This document shows, piece by piece, positions 29,164 through 37,177 of a stretch of 64,000 nt of DNA. The notes below the pieces were generated by a model. That model saw nothing but the letters and a program-made list of their open reading frames with translations. It made no database searches and had not been told where the DNA came from. Location of the stretch: assembly GCF_014202115.1 (NCBI RefSeq), contig NZ_JACHFW010000002.1:186001-250000 (forward strand), read 5' to 3'. Made by a program: the position numbers and the translations under genes. Every line of letters begins with the position of its first letter. Position 1 is the first letter of the stretch. The stretch is from Catenibacillus scindens. Its GTDB lineage: Bacteria > Bacillota > Clostridia > Lachnospirales > Lachnospiraceae.

Positions 29164-30073
29164 CCTTGAAATTCTGGTTGACCCCCAGGATCAGGGGACA
29201 CGCATTGACAAATTTCTTTCGGAAAAATTCCCCCAGTATTCCCGCTCCTGGTTTCAAAAACAGATCCGGGATGAAAATGTCTTTGCCGACGAAAAGCCGG
29301 TGAAGGCCAACTGCAAAGTTGTCCCCGGCCAGCGGCTCCGGATCATCGTTCCGGAGCCGGAAATACTGGATGTGGAACCGGAGGACATCCCCCTGGATAT
29401 TTTGTATGAGGACGAGGATGTTCTTCTTATTAACAAGCCTAAAAATATGGTGGTACATCCTGCCCCCGGACACCCCAACCATACTATTGTCAACGGGGTT
29501 ATGTATCACTGCCGGGACCAGCTCTCGGCCATTAACGGCGTTCTCCGTCCCGGCATCGTCCACCGCATTGACAAAGACACCACCGGCGTTATTGTCATCT
29601 GCAAAAATGACCGGGCCCATTTAAGCCTGGCTGGGCAGCTCAAGGAGCATTCCATCACCCGACGCTATGAAGCCATTGTATACAATAATTTCACTGAAGA
29701 TGAGGGAACTGTGGACGCCCCCATCGGCCGGTCTGTCAATGACCGGAAAAAGATGTCCGTCAACTACAAAAACGGTCGTGAAGCTATCACCCACTACAAA
29801 GTCCTGGAACGTTTCGGCCAGTTCACCTATATCCAGTGTACCCTGGAAACCGGACGAACCCATCAGATCCGTGTCCACATGTCCAGCATCGGACACCCAT
29901 TGCTGGGAGATACGGTCTACGGCCCGGCAAAATGTCCCTTTTCCCTTCAGGGTCAGACACTCCACGCCCGGATTCTCGGCTTTATCCATCCAACTACAGG
30001 AAAGTATATGGAATTTGAGGCCCCTCTGCCGGACTATTTTAAAAATCTGCTGGAAAAGTTAAGGAAACAATAA
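29156..30073 (+). CDS. rluD: Pseudouridine synthase, RluA/RluD family
   Basis: The protein has 305 residues from the ATG at 29156, preceded by CAGGAG; an in-frame ATG at 29138 lacks a site. An N-terminal S4 RNA-binding domain (RIDKFLSEKFPQYSRSWFQKQI) precedes the catalytic domain with LLINKPKNMVVHPAPGH, GIVHRIDKDTTGVIV (catalytic aspartate) and TGRTHQIRVHMSSIGHPLLGD. The exact rRNA target (RluD-type versus other RluA paralogues) cannot be told from sequence alone. Confidence 0.93.
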   Translation: MSDLEILVDPQDQGTRIDKFLSEKFPQYSRSWFQKQIRDENVFADEKPVKANCKVVPGQRLRIIVPEPEILDVEPEDIPLDILYEDEDVLLINKPKNMVVHPAPGHPNHTIVNGVMYHCRDQLSAINGVLRPGIVHRIDKDTTGVIVICKNDRAHLSLAGQLKEHSITRRYEAIVYNNFTEDEGTVDAPIGRSVNDRKKMSVNYKNGREAITHYKVLERFGQFTYIQCTLETGRTHQIRVHMSSIGHPLLGDTVYGPAKCPFSLQGQTLHARILGFIHPTTGKYMEFEAPLPDYFKNLLEKLRKQ

Positions 30074-30077
30074 TATA

Positions 30078-30141
30078 AAAAAGAACCATCCTGTAAGGGC
30101 AAAGCTTTGAAAAAGCCTGCTCTTACAGGACGGTTCTTTTT
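30078..30141 (+). terminator. Terminator after rluD
   Basis: A 20-bp stem with one A-C mismatch (30078-30097 with 30122-30141) and a 24-nt loop, ending in TTTTT. It marks the end of the continuous core-gene block. Confidence 0.88.
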
Positions 30142-30402
30142 GCTTTATTTATGGCACTTTCAGAGGTAGACTCGAAAAAATGTCAAACAATCCTTAATTC
30201 AAAACAGTTGAGTGATCCGAAAGTTTCATTTGAACCTATTGTCTCATGCCATTCCGTAAAAGCAATAAGAAAATGGACTGTTTTGGCAATATGGTAGTAA
30301 AGTAGCTCCAATAGTCCTATCGGCGGAACTTTACTCCTGAAGAAGGAAAAAATATAGTTTCTGGTTATCAGTCAGGGAAAACAAGTTCTGAATTAGGAGC
30401 AG
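30142..30402. other. Intergenic stretch, no gene recognised
   Basis: There is no credible coding frame or RNA gene here. An 8-bp inverted repeat (AGTAAAGT / ACTTTACT) lies near 30,300-30,345. The sequence is AT-rich compared with the genes around it. Confidence 0.5.
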
Positions 30403-30570
30403 ATGCACAGGCTCTATCAGGAGATGCTTCATCTGACGCCGGAACAGATCGAGCGGGTATACAAATCGGCACACCATATACGGGAATGGTATGATCAGCA
30501 TCCGGAGATTGAGACATGGGAGGACTATATTCGGTACATGGGGAAATCCGATGAAGGACAGGAAGTGTGA
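30403..30570 (+). CDS. Small hypothetical protein (55 aa)
   Basis: A short reading frame with ATG at 30403 and TGA at 30568-30570, preceded by AGGAGC at good spacing. The product begins MHRLYQEMLHLTPEQIERVY and is strongly charged, helical, and contains REWYDQHPEIETWEDYIRYM. It has no membrane segment. I do not recognise the family. Codon pattern and composition look like a genuine small gene, but another frame over the same stretch is also partly open. Confidence 0.45.
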   Translation: MHRLYQEMLHLTPEQIERVYKSAHHIREWYDQHPEIETWEDYIRYMGKSDEGQEV

Positions 30571-30725
30571 GGGTACACAGAATGAGAAAAGTCCAAATAG
30601 GTAAGTAATTTAATTGGGCAGGAATCCAATGCGGTTCCTGCTCTTTTTGCACTTCCGGATGATTGGAAATGTCCGGAATCTTTTTTCGAGAACAGGAAAG
30701 TTTGTGATTGTCTGAAAAAAGTATT

Positions 30726-30762
30726 CCAACTCCACCCCAACTCCACATTCCTGTGATACACT
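30726..30762 (+). promoter_or_regulatory. Promoter of the two-component system with an 11-bp-spaced direct repeat
   Basis: CCAACTCCAC occurs at 30726-30735 and again at 30737-30746, exactly 11 bp apart. A -10-like TACACT with an upstream TG (30757-30762) follows. Direct repeats on one helical turn are the usual binding site of OmpR/PhoB-type regulators, here placed where the -35 would be. Confidence 0.55.
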
Positions 30763-30781
30763 ACTGTTGGAGGTGCAAGAA

Positions 30782-31459
30782 ATGTCAAAAGTGATTTTAG
30801 TTATAGAGGATGAAGGAGCTATCCAAAGAGTAATCAAGGCGTTTTTGGAAAATAAAGGATATAACGTTATTTTAGCGGAGGATGGCTTGGAGGGCATCGA
30901 GCTGTTTCGCGAGCAGCAGCCGGATCTGGTACTTCTGGACCTGATGCTCCCAAAGATCAGTGGATTTACTGTCTGCGAGATGATCCGCAGGGAGAGCCGT
31001 GTACCCATTATCATGCTGACGGCGCTGGATGACGATGTCAGTCAGATGAAGGGGTTTGACGCCATGGCGGATGACTATATTACAAAGCCTTTTTCCATGC
31101 CGGTGGTGGTAAAGCATATCGAAGCGGTCCTGCGCCGGACAGATCAGAGTTTTGTACCGGACAGGCATGTAATCCGATATAAAGAGATGACTTTGGACGC
31201 AGACAGATTTTCCGTATCTGTGGGCGGAAAAAGTGTATCCCTGACCACCAGAGAATTTGAGATCTTAAAGTTCCTTCTCGAAAATACCAACCGGGTGGTG
31301 ACCCGGGAACAACTTTTAAACAGCATCTGGGGCTATGATTATGTGGGCGATGAGAAGATCGCCAATACCCATATCAAGAACATCCGGAAGAAGCTGGGCG
31401 TGGATTATATCGAAACGATCAGAGGGGTGGGATATAAAATTGAGAAAGAAAATCAGTGA
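30782..31459 (+). CDS. OmpR/PhoB family response regulator
   Basis: The protein has 225 residues. The receiver domain has acidic pocket ED at 9-10, phosphoacceptor D53 (LVLLDLMLP), T and K sites (MLTALD, ITKPFSM). The winged-helix output domain has LTTREFEILKFLLENTNRVVTREQLLNSIWG and VDYIETIRGVGYKIE. The ATG at 30782 has GGAGGTGC 6 nt upstream; an upstream TTG is rejected. It overlaps the kinase gene by 20 nt. Regulon unknown; the repeat at 30726-30746 suggests autoregulation. Confidence 0.95.
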   Translation: MSKVILVIEDEGAIQRVIKAFLENKGYNVILAEDGLEGIELFREQQPDLVLLDLMLPKISGFTVCEMIRRESRVPIIMLTALDDDVSQMKGFDAMADDYITKPFSMPVVVKHIEAVLRRTDQSFVPDRHVIRYKEMTLDADRFSVSVGGKSVSLTTREFEILKFLLENTNRVVTREQLLNSIWGYDYVGDEKIANTHIKNIRKKLGVDYIETIRGVGYKIEKENQ

Positions 31460-32801
31460 AAGTATTCAGGCTAAAACCTTTATCAGTATGCTGGCGCTGC
31501 TGGTGGTCTGCTGTGTGATCATCTATGGAATGGTCATGGTCTTTCTTCCAAGAAATTATCATTCCCAACTGGAGGGACAGGTGACTTCCGATTTCTATGA
31601 TCTTGTGGAGGAACTGGAAAGAAACGGATGGGAAGCCAGCTCACAAAGTCTCATGGAATTTTCTATGAGCAATAATGCTTCGGTGGATATTGCCGATGCC
31701 AATGGGAACAGTGTGTTTTCCGTAAATTATGCCAATATGGAAAATCTGGATCTTTCGGCGCCGTCCATGAGCTGCTGGGCATCCTTTAGGCAAGGCGGGC
31801 AGACCTATCAGCTTTTTTCCAATGCGTCACTGGTCGCGGTGTCTCAGTCCTATGATCTTCTCCTGAAGCTGATCCCCTTTATCGCCGGTGTGATTGTGTT
31901 GATCTCCGTCATTGGGGCGGTGGTCTGCTCCCGGTACTACTCCAGGCCGCTGGTCAGTATCAGCAATGTGGCAAAGCGGATGACTACCCTGGACATGACC
32001 TGGAAGTGTGAAGTCAACCGAAAAGACGAGATCGGTGTACTGGCCGCCAGCCTGAATGAAATGGCCCGGCGGTTAAGCAGCACAATGGAACGTCTGCAGG
32101 CCGCCAATGAACAGCTGCAGCAGGATATTGAACGGGAGCGGGAGCAGGAAAAACAGAGGATTGATTTTTTTACTGCCGTTTCCCACGAATTAAAAACACC
32201 GATTGCCATCCTCAAAGGGGAACTGGAGGGGATGCTCTATCAGGTAGGAGAGTATAAGGACCGGGATGCCTATCTGCGCCATTGCCTGAAAATCACCGAT
32301 GATATGGGGAAAATCGTGAAGGAGATCCTTATGGCGGCCCGGATGGGCGGCAGTGATTTTCAGCTTTCCTGCTCAGATCTGGATCTGAGTCCGATGGCAG
32401 AGCGGGTATGCCGGAAGATCATGGGGCGGATGGAAGATAAAGGAATGGATCTTACTATGGACATCCAGCCGGAAGTTCATTACCGTGGGGATGGGCGTCT
32501 GCTGGAGATGGCGATGGATAATGTATTGAGCAATGCAGTGATCTATTCCCCGGCAGGCGCAAGGGTGACCGTTTCATTAAAGAACAGTCTGTTTTCTGTA
32601 GAGAACAGCGGCGTTCATCTGCCGGAGGAGGATTTGAAGCAGATCTTTGAACCTTTCTACCGGCCGGATAAATCCCGGAACCGGAACAGCGGCGGCAGTG
32701 GTCTGGGACTTTATATTACCAAAATGATTTTAGAACATCATGGGATTGATTGTTGCATGGAAAATACGGAAGCTGGCGTAAGGTTTACGGCATTTTTGTA
32801 G
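31440..32801 (+). CDS. Sensor histidine kinase
   Basis: The protein has 453 residues from a TTG at 31440 that overlaps the regulator; GAGGGGTGGG gives a suitable site. Two membrane segments (about 12-34 and 141-166) flank an outside sensor region of about 105 residues. A HAMP linker follows, then the HisKA motif AVSHELKTPIAIL with H249. The HATPase has DNVLSNAVIYSPAGA and GGSGLGLYITKMI. Its short sensor loop and neighbouring regulator resemble lantibiotic- or antibiotic-sensing pairs, but no ABC transporter is adjacent, so the signal cannot be assigned. Confidence 0.92.
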   Translation: MRKKISESIQAKTFISMLALLVVCCVIIYGMVMVFLPRNYHSQLEGQVTSDFYDLVEELERNGWEASSQSLMEFSMSNNASVDIADANGNSVFSVNYANMENLDLSAPSMSCWASFRQGGQTYQLFSNASLVAVSQSYDLLLKLIPFIAGVIVLISVIGAVVCSRYYSRPLVSISNVAKRMTTLDMTWKCEVNRKDEIGVLAASLNEMARRLSSTMERLQAANEQLQQDIEREREQEKQRIDFFTAVSHELKTPIAILKGELEGMLYQVGEYKDRDAYLRHCLKITDDMGKIVKEILMAARMGGSDFQLSCSDLDLSPMAERVCRKIMGRMEDKGMDLTMDIQPEVHYRGDGRLLEMAMDNVLSNAVIYSPAGARVTVSLKNSLFSVENSGVHLPEEDLKQIFEPFYRPDKSRNRNSGGSGLGLYITKMILEHHGIDCCMENTEAGVRFTAFL

Positions 32802-32821
32802 TGAATGTTAATGTGCGTTGC

Positions 32822-32850
32822 TTGTGGCAACGGGCGGTTTGACCTACAAT
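32822..32850 (+). promoter_or_regulatory. Promoter of the broken XRE gene
   Basis: TTGTGG (32822-32827), 17-nt spacer, TACAAT (32845-32850). A small inverted repeat GTTGC/GCAAC overlaps the -35. A GAAGGAG site at 32871 precedes the ATG at 32888. Confidence 0.45.
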
Positions 32851-32887
32851 AGCAGTAAGAACTTAAGGTGAAGGAGTGAGTTTCTTA

Positions 32888-33311
32888 ATGTTGTCGGAGA
32901 ATATTAAGGCAATCATGCAGACAGCCACCTTTAGCGGCCATCAGGGCCATATTATCCGGCCAGACCGGGACATCCCCGGCCATTAACCGTTATGCCGCGA
33001 AAGGCTCTTTACATGAGTAGCACATGATAGGCTCTCTGCCTTGGCAAATCCGCCTGTGGTGCTGGTTTGCCGGCTTTGCCAGAATATCATGTGTGATGGA
33101 GGCTCATGTCAAGAGTACCGTGGAATAATGGTTAATGGTCGACCGGATAATATGACTCACGCTGGCCGGATAATATGGCACAGGTGGCCGTTTGGGATGA
33201 CAATCTGCAATCAGAAAATCAAAAGGGCTTTCGCAGCAGGAACTTGCTGTTAAACTGGACGTCGTGCGGCAAACCGTTTCTAAATGGGAGCAAGGGGTAT
33301 CACTTAGATAA
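32888..33311 (+). pseudogene. XRE/Cro-type regulator, interrupted and 3'-truncated
   Basis: The first codons read MLSENIKAI. The continuation IRKSKGLSQQELAVKLDVVRQTV and SKWEQG, which is the classic XRE helix-turn-helix, is found from 33209 onward. Removing 291 bp (32916-33206) and one copy of the 7-bp repeat GCAATCA joins the two halves in frame as KAIRKSKGLSQ. After WEQGVS (near 33303) the homology stops and a stop codon follows at 33309. The gene is therefore split by an insertion and has lost its 3' part where the mobile region begins. Confidence 0.8.
32916..33206. mobile_element. 291-bp insertion, IS21-end-like remnant or MITE, with 7-bp target duplication
   Basis: The segment is flanked by GCAATCA at 32909-32915 and 33207-33213. 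Its ends carry a CCGGATAATATG motif: inverted once near the left end (about 32948-32961) and directly twice near the right end (about 33141-33153 and 33165-33177). Several repeated internal-terminal motifs like this are typical of IS21-family ends. It has no coding frame of its own. It is either a deletion derivative of an IS or a non-autonomous element. Confidence 0.65.
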
Positions 33312-34019
33312 AGATACCACACCATTCCCACGCTGACTTTTGCTCAACCGATGCAGCCGGAGGGCTGGATAACAAGAAAAGGCGGTATGCGCCCCGTGGA
33401 GGGGGGGGTAGCGTACCGCCTTTTCTTGTGGGGGTTTCCAAAGGGGGCAACGCCCCCATTTGGCACACGACTTTGCGAAGCAAAGTGTAGTGTGTTATAC
33501 GCTCTGTCGGCGTTGCCGTGAAAATGCCGTTGCCGCCGGGGATGGCAAGGGCATTTGAAGCGGCAGGAAAACAGGGCTGTGCTTGTGTGGCGTGGAGCCG
33601 CAAGCGCAGGTCTGTTTTCGACAGCAGACAGGGCGTATATGAACACCCCCGTTCTTCGTCCTACGCTCTGACTTGTGGACAAAGTGTCCCGAAGTTGTGG
33701 CCACACTCCCGGAAAAATAGCAGGACAGCGGGCAACCGTCAAGACTGAAATGAACGGGTTTGCACCCGGTCTTGACCGCCGCCTGCCGTTCCGCTGAATG
33801 GGTGGACAAGGCGGCCAATCTCTCGAAGTGCTTGGCCGCTCTCTTTCTGATTTTGGAGCGTTTCTTTTCTAAAAATTGAAATGGGCGGGAAGCCATTTTA
33901 GGGCTTTCCCGCATTGATTACCCTTTAGCAAAGACGGGCGTGACTGTCAACGGCGGCGCATGAAATGCGCCGTTTATCTTGACCGTTGACTGGCTCGGCT
34001 GGCTTTGCTATCTTTATCC
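33312..34019. other. Non-coding end region of the mobile element
   Basis: About 700 bases with no credible gene; the open frames on both strands are low-complexity shadows. It holds an 18-bp inverted repeat (33373-33390 with 33411-33428), a GGGGGC-AAC-GCCCCC hairpin (33443-33457) and the oriT at 33470. It also holds a dyad at 33671-33695, a GCGGCCAA/TTGGCCGC hairpin near 33811-33840, an imperfect hairpin at 33883-33911, and a nested hairpin at about 33946-33988. Confidence 0.6.
33470..33500 (+). other. Candidate origin of transfer (oriT) of MobV/pMV158 type
   Basis: ACTTTGC-GAA-GCAAAGT (33470-33486) forms a perfect 7-bp hairpin. It is directly followed by GTAGTGTGTTATAC. The pMV158 oriT has the same layout: an ACTTT...AAAGT hairpin followed by TAGTGTG/TTA, cut by the MobV relaxase. 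By analogy the nick would fall between 33494 and 33495. A MobV gene is present at 40433. Confidence 0.7.
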
Positions 34020-34331
34020 TTAAAATAGCGTCAATATATATCCGTCTATTATGGCGATTATCAGATACAAGATAAATCCTCGAATAAACGACTGTATATG
34101 TTTCTGCGGATTTTGATACAATTCTTTTTCAGGTATTTTTGTAAAGTGAGTATTCCGGGTGATTTTACACCACGATTCCGGAAGATGGAAACTGGTATTC
34201 CGGAATAAAGGAAACCGTAATTCCGCTGTATAGAAACCGGCATTCCGACAACATGGGAACCGTAAGCTGCCTCGATTATAATGTATGTATGCATCTTCTG
34301 ATGTAAATACATTATAAGGAGGTCAGCTGAT

Positions 34332-35894
34332 ATGACCAAATATCGCGAGATCATCAGGCTTGCCAGCCTGAATCTCAGTCAGACGAACATTGCGCTTAGC
34401 TGCGGTGTTTCCAAAAAAACAGTCAACAAGGTTTTAAAAGCTGCCAGAGAAAAAGGTATCTCCTGGCCGCTTGATCCCAACCAGACCGACGCTGTGATTG
34501 AGCAGCTGTTGTTCCCGAAGGAAAATCGCCAACAGTCTCAATCAACTAAGCGGATGCCGGATTACGCTCATATCCGAAAGGAACTTCTCCGCAATGGCGT
34601 GAACAAGAAACTCCTTTGGACAGAGTACCTTGAGGAATGCCGCCTTGCCGGTGATGATCCACTTATGTATTCCCAATTCTGCTATTACATCCAGCAGGAT
34701 GAGCAGAAGCGCCGTGCCACCATGCATATCAACCGCAAACCTGCAGAGCAGGTTGAGGTAGATTGGGCTGGAGATCCGGCACATATCATTGATCCGGATA
34801 CCGGCGAGATCCTGGACGCCCACATTTTCGTAGGAGTAATGACTTACAGCCAGTATCCATATGTGGAAGCATTCATGGACGAAAAGCAGCCATCGTGGAT
34901 TGCTGCACATGTCCACATGTATGAGTACTTTGGCGGTGTCGCTAAGATCCTGGTGCCGGATAACTGCCGCACTGCCGTGGATCACAACAAGAGTTGGAAG
35001 GATCAGCGGATCAATGCTGTTTATCAGGAAATGGCTGAACACTATGGCACTGCAGTCATACCAGCCCGCGTCCGAGCCCCTCGCGACAAAGCAAATGCCG
35101 AGGGCAGTGTAGGCAATATCTCCACCTGGATCACAGCAGCCCTGCGCAATGAGCAGTTCTTTTCCCTCAGTGAGTTAAACCGGGCGATCCGTCAGAAGCT
35201 GGAAGTTTTCAGCCGACGCCCCTTCCAAAAGAAGGAGGGCAGCCGGTATGAGATCTTCCGCGACGAAGAACTGCCATTACTGGCACCGTTACCTGCCACC
35301 CCTTACGAACTGGCGGAATGGAAACAAGCCACCGTTCAGTTCAATTATCACATATCCTTTGCCGGAATGCTATACTCAGTTCCGCATGAATACATAAAGC
35401 GCAAAGTTGATGTGAGGGTTACAGATAAAACCATTGAAATTTTTTACAACCACAACCGGATTGCGTCCCACCGCCGTCTGTACGGCCGCAAGGGACAGTA
35501 CAGCACGGTTACAGAGCACATGCCGACTTCCCACCAGCAGTACCTGGAATGGAACGGCGACCGCTTCCGTAAATGGGCGGAACGGATCGGCTCCAGTACC
35601 CATCAGGTAGTTGATGCAATCCTTACCTCCAAGCGTGTAGAACAACAGTCCTACCGCAGCTGTATGGGGCTTTTGAAGCTGGCTGACAAATATTCGGCCG
35701 ACCGGCTGGAAGCCGCCTGCCGGAAAGCGCTCTCCTTTACGGCCACTCCCAGCTATAAGAGTATTAAAAATATCCTTGATACTGGGAACGACCAGGCGGA
35801 AGTATCCGACAAAGGTCAGACAACTGGCAGCCATACAGAATCAGGAAAGAGCAGCCATGCGCTTACAAGAGGCGCTGATTACTACAGGAGGTAA
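34332..35894 (+). CDS. istA: IS21-family transposase IstA
   Basis: The protein has 520 residues. The N-terminal helix-turn-helix (LASLNLSQTNIALSCGVSKKTV) is followed by a DDE integrase core with QVEVDWAGDPAHIID, VPDNCRTAVDHNK and APRDKANAEGSVGNI. A C-terminal beta domain has FAGMLYSVPHEYI. It cuts and joins element ends with the help of IstB. AAGGAGG precedes the start by 8 nt. istB follows after 6 nt. Confidence 0.96.
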   Translation: MTKYREIIRLASLNLSQTNIALSCGVSKKTVNKVLKAAREKGISWPLDPNQTDAVIEQLLFPKENRQQSQSTKRMPDYAHIRKELLRNGVNKKLLWTEYLEECRLAGDDPLMYSQFCYYIQQDEQKRRATMHINRKPAEQVEVDWAGDPAHIIDPDTGEILDAHIFVGVMTYSQYPYVEAFMDEKQPSWIAAHVHMYEYFGGVAKILVPDNCRTAVDHNKSWKDQRINAVYQEMAEHYGTAVIPARVRAPRDKANAEGSVGNISTWITAALRNEQFFSLSELNRAIRQKLEVFSRRPFQKKEGSRYEIFRDEELPLLAPLPATPYELAEWKQATVQFNYHISFAGMLYSVPHEYIKRKVDVRVTDKTIEIFYNHNRIASHRRLYGRKGQYSTVTEHMPTSHQQYLEWNGDRFRKWAERIGSSTHQVVDAILTSKRVEQQSYRSCMGLLKLADKYSADRLEAACRKALSFTATPSYKSIKNILDTGNDQAEVSDKGQTTGSHTESGKSSHALTRGADYYRR

Positions 35895-35900
35895 GGAACT

Positions 35901-36677
35901 ATGACTACACAAAGCACCATGGATAAACTCATTGAAATGCGCCTGACAGCTATGTCGGATGCATTCCGTACTCAGATATCTGATCCCAAAATGAAAGAAA
36001 TATCTTTCGAGGATCGCTTCGGGATGCTGGTAGATATCGAATATAGCAACCGAAAGAGCAACAGCTTGAAACGCCTGATCCGCAACGCCGGATTCGACCA
36101 GCCGGACGCATACATTGGTGATATCAACTATACTTCTGGCCGCAAGCTGAACCGTTCATTAATCGAGCGGCTCGCAACATGCGAATACATCACAGAGCAC
36201 AGGAATCTCTTTATCACAGGCGCAACCGGGAGCGGCAAGACCTATCTGGCATGTGCGTTCGGGATGGAAGCATGCAGGCAGCGTTACAAAACGAAGTATG
36301 TACGGCTTCCGGATCTGCTCCTGGAACTGGAGATGGCACGTAACGATGGCACATACAAGAAAGTCCAGGGGAAATATGCCAACCCGGTCCTGCTGATCAT
36401 TGATGAATGGCTCCTGCTGAAACCAACTGAATCCGAACAGCATGACATTCTGGAGCTTCTCCATCGGAGACGCAGGAGATCCTCTACCATCTTCTGCTCC
36501 CAGTATGATTCCAATGGCTGGTATGATCAGCTTGGCGGAGATGACAGTCCCCTTGCGGAGGCGATCCTGGATCGCATCAAGCATGATGCATATAAGATCA
36601 ACATCATCCCGACAGATCCTGCGAATTACAGATCCATGCGGGAAGTGTACGGGTTGGATCCAGCATTAAGCGAGTAA
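35901..36677 (+). CDS. istB: IS21-family helper ATPase IstB
   Basis: The protein has 258 residues. It is a DnaC-like AAA+ ATPase that assists target choice and strand transfer by IstA. Seen: the N-terminal helical segment MDKLIEMRLTAMSDAF, Walker A GATGSGKTYLACAFG (from about residue 107), Walker B VLLIIDEWLL, and the sensor STIFCSQYD. AGGAGG precedes the ATG. It is full length. Confidence 0.96.
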   Translation: MTTQSTMDKLIEMRLTAMSDAFRTQISDPKMKEISFEDRFGMLVDIEYSNRKSNSLKRLIRNAGFDQPDAYIGDINYTSGRKLNRSLIERLATCEYITEHRNLFITGATGSGKTYLACAFGMEACRQRYKTKYVRLPDLLLELEMARNDGTYKKVQGKYANPVLLIIDEWLLLKPTESEQHDILELLHRRRRRSSTIFCSQYDSNGWYDQLGGDDSPLAEAILDRIKHDAYKINIIPTDPANYRSMREVYGLDPALSE

Positions 36678-37177
36678 ACTCGCAGGTAACAATTAATTAA
36701 GTGCGGTATCCCTGTTCCGGACTCACGGTATCATAGCTCCGGACTTCCGGTATCCGTTCCTCCGGAACAGGGGTACATTTTTACCGTAATATACATAAAG
36801 CGAATACGTTTCGTATTCCTCCACCATAAAAGGTCAATGATTAGCAAATCAAATATATTCAGGCTTTGTCCAATTATATTTAGGCAAAATAAATTATGAT
36901 AAAAGTTATTTTCTCTAATAAACAATCCTAATATGAAAAATAGAGGCAGGAATAGCAGAAAATTCGATATAAATACTATTATTTTATTGCTTTCTTTAAA
37001 GCGTCCCTGATACTCTATAATTTCCTTTATTTGATTTTGCACCTTATCTGGATAAGATGAATAGCTTTTCAAATTTTTATCATCAGTGCCTGTTCCACCA
37101 AAACAAAGCAGAAAAAAGATAATACATAAAATTATAGTTTCGATTGCTAAAATCATTTGCTAATGCTCCTATAATAC

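Larger units (their letters stand above)
34140..36777 (+). mobile_element. IS21-family insertion sequence (2,638 bp) with 4-bp target duplication
   Basis: The ends are TGTA...TACA, flanked on both sides by TTTT (34136-34139 and 36778-36781). The left end has five ATTCCG-centred repeats at 34152, 34175, 34197, 34220 and 34242, spaced 22-23 bp. The right end has matching inverted TCCGG units. Multiple terminal repeats plus istA and istB define the IS21 family. Both genes are intact, so the element may be active. Confidence 0.88.
34020..37156 (-). pseudogene. Multi-pass membrane protein gene split by an IS21 element
   Basis: The 5' part (37156 down to 36778) encodes about 126 residues starting MILAIETIILCIIFFLLCFGG and reaching IRFMYITVK. 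The 3' part (34139 down to 34020) encodes IPEKELYQNPQKH and FIRGFILYLIIAIIDGYILTLF. Removing 34140-36777 plus one copy of the 4-bp TTTT duplication joins them in frame into 164 residues with about four membrane segments. Such proteins are often loosely annotated as ABC transporter permeases, but no ATPase is adjacent and the function is unknown. The upstream neighbour is the hydrolase gene on the same strand, 21 nt away, so they were probably one operon. Confidence 0.8.

Noticed and set aside
32916-33206. Group II intron or riboswitch as explanation of the XRE gap
   Set aside because: Too short for an intron, and the 7-bp flanking duplication plus repeated end motifs indicate transposition.
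33495-33914. 139-codon frame on the - strand in the element end region
   Set aside because: Cysteine-, serine- and histidine-rich shadow translation over hairpins and the oriT area; overlaps other equally open frames and has no start site.
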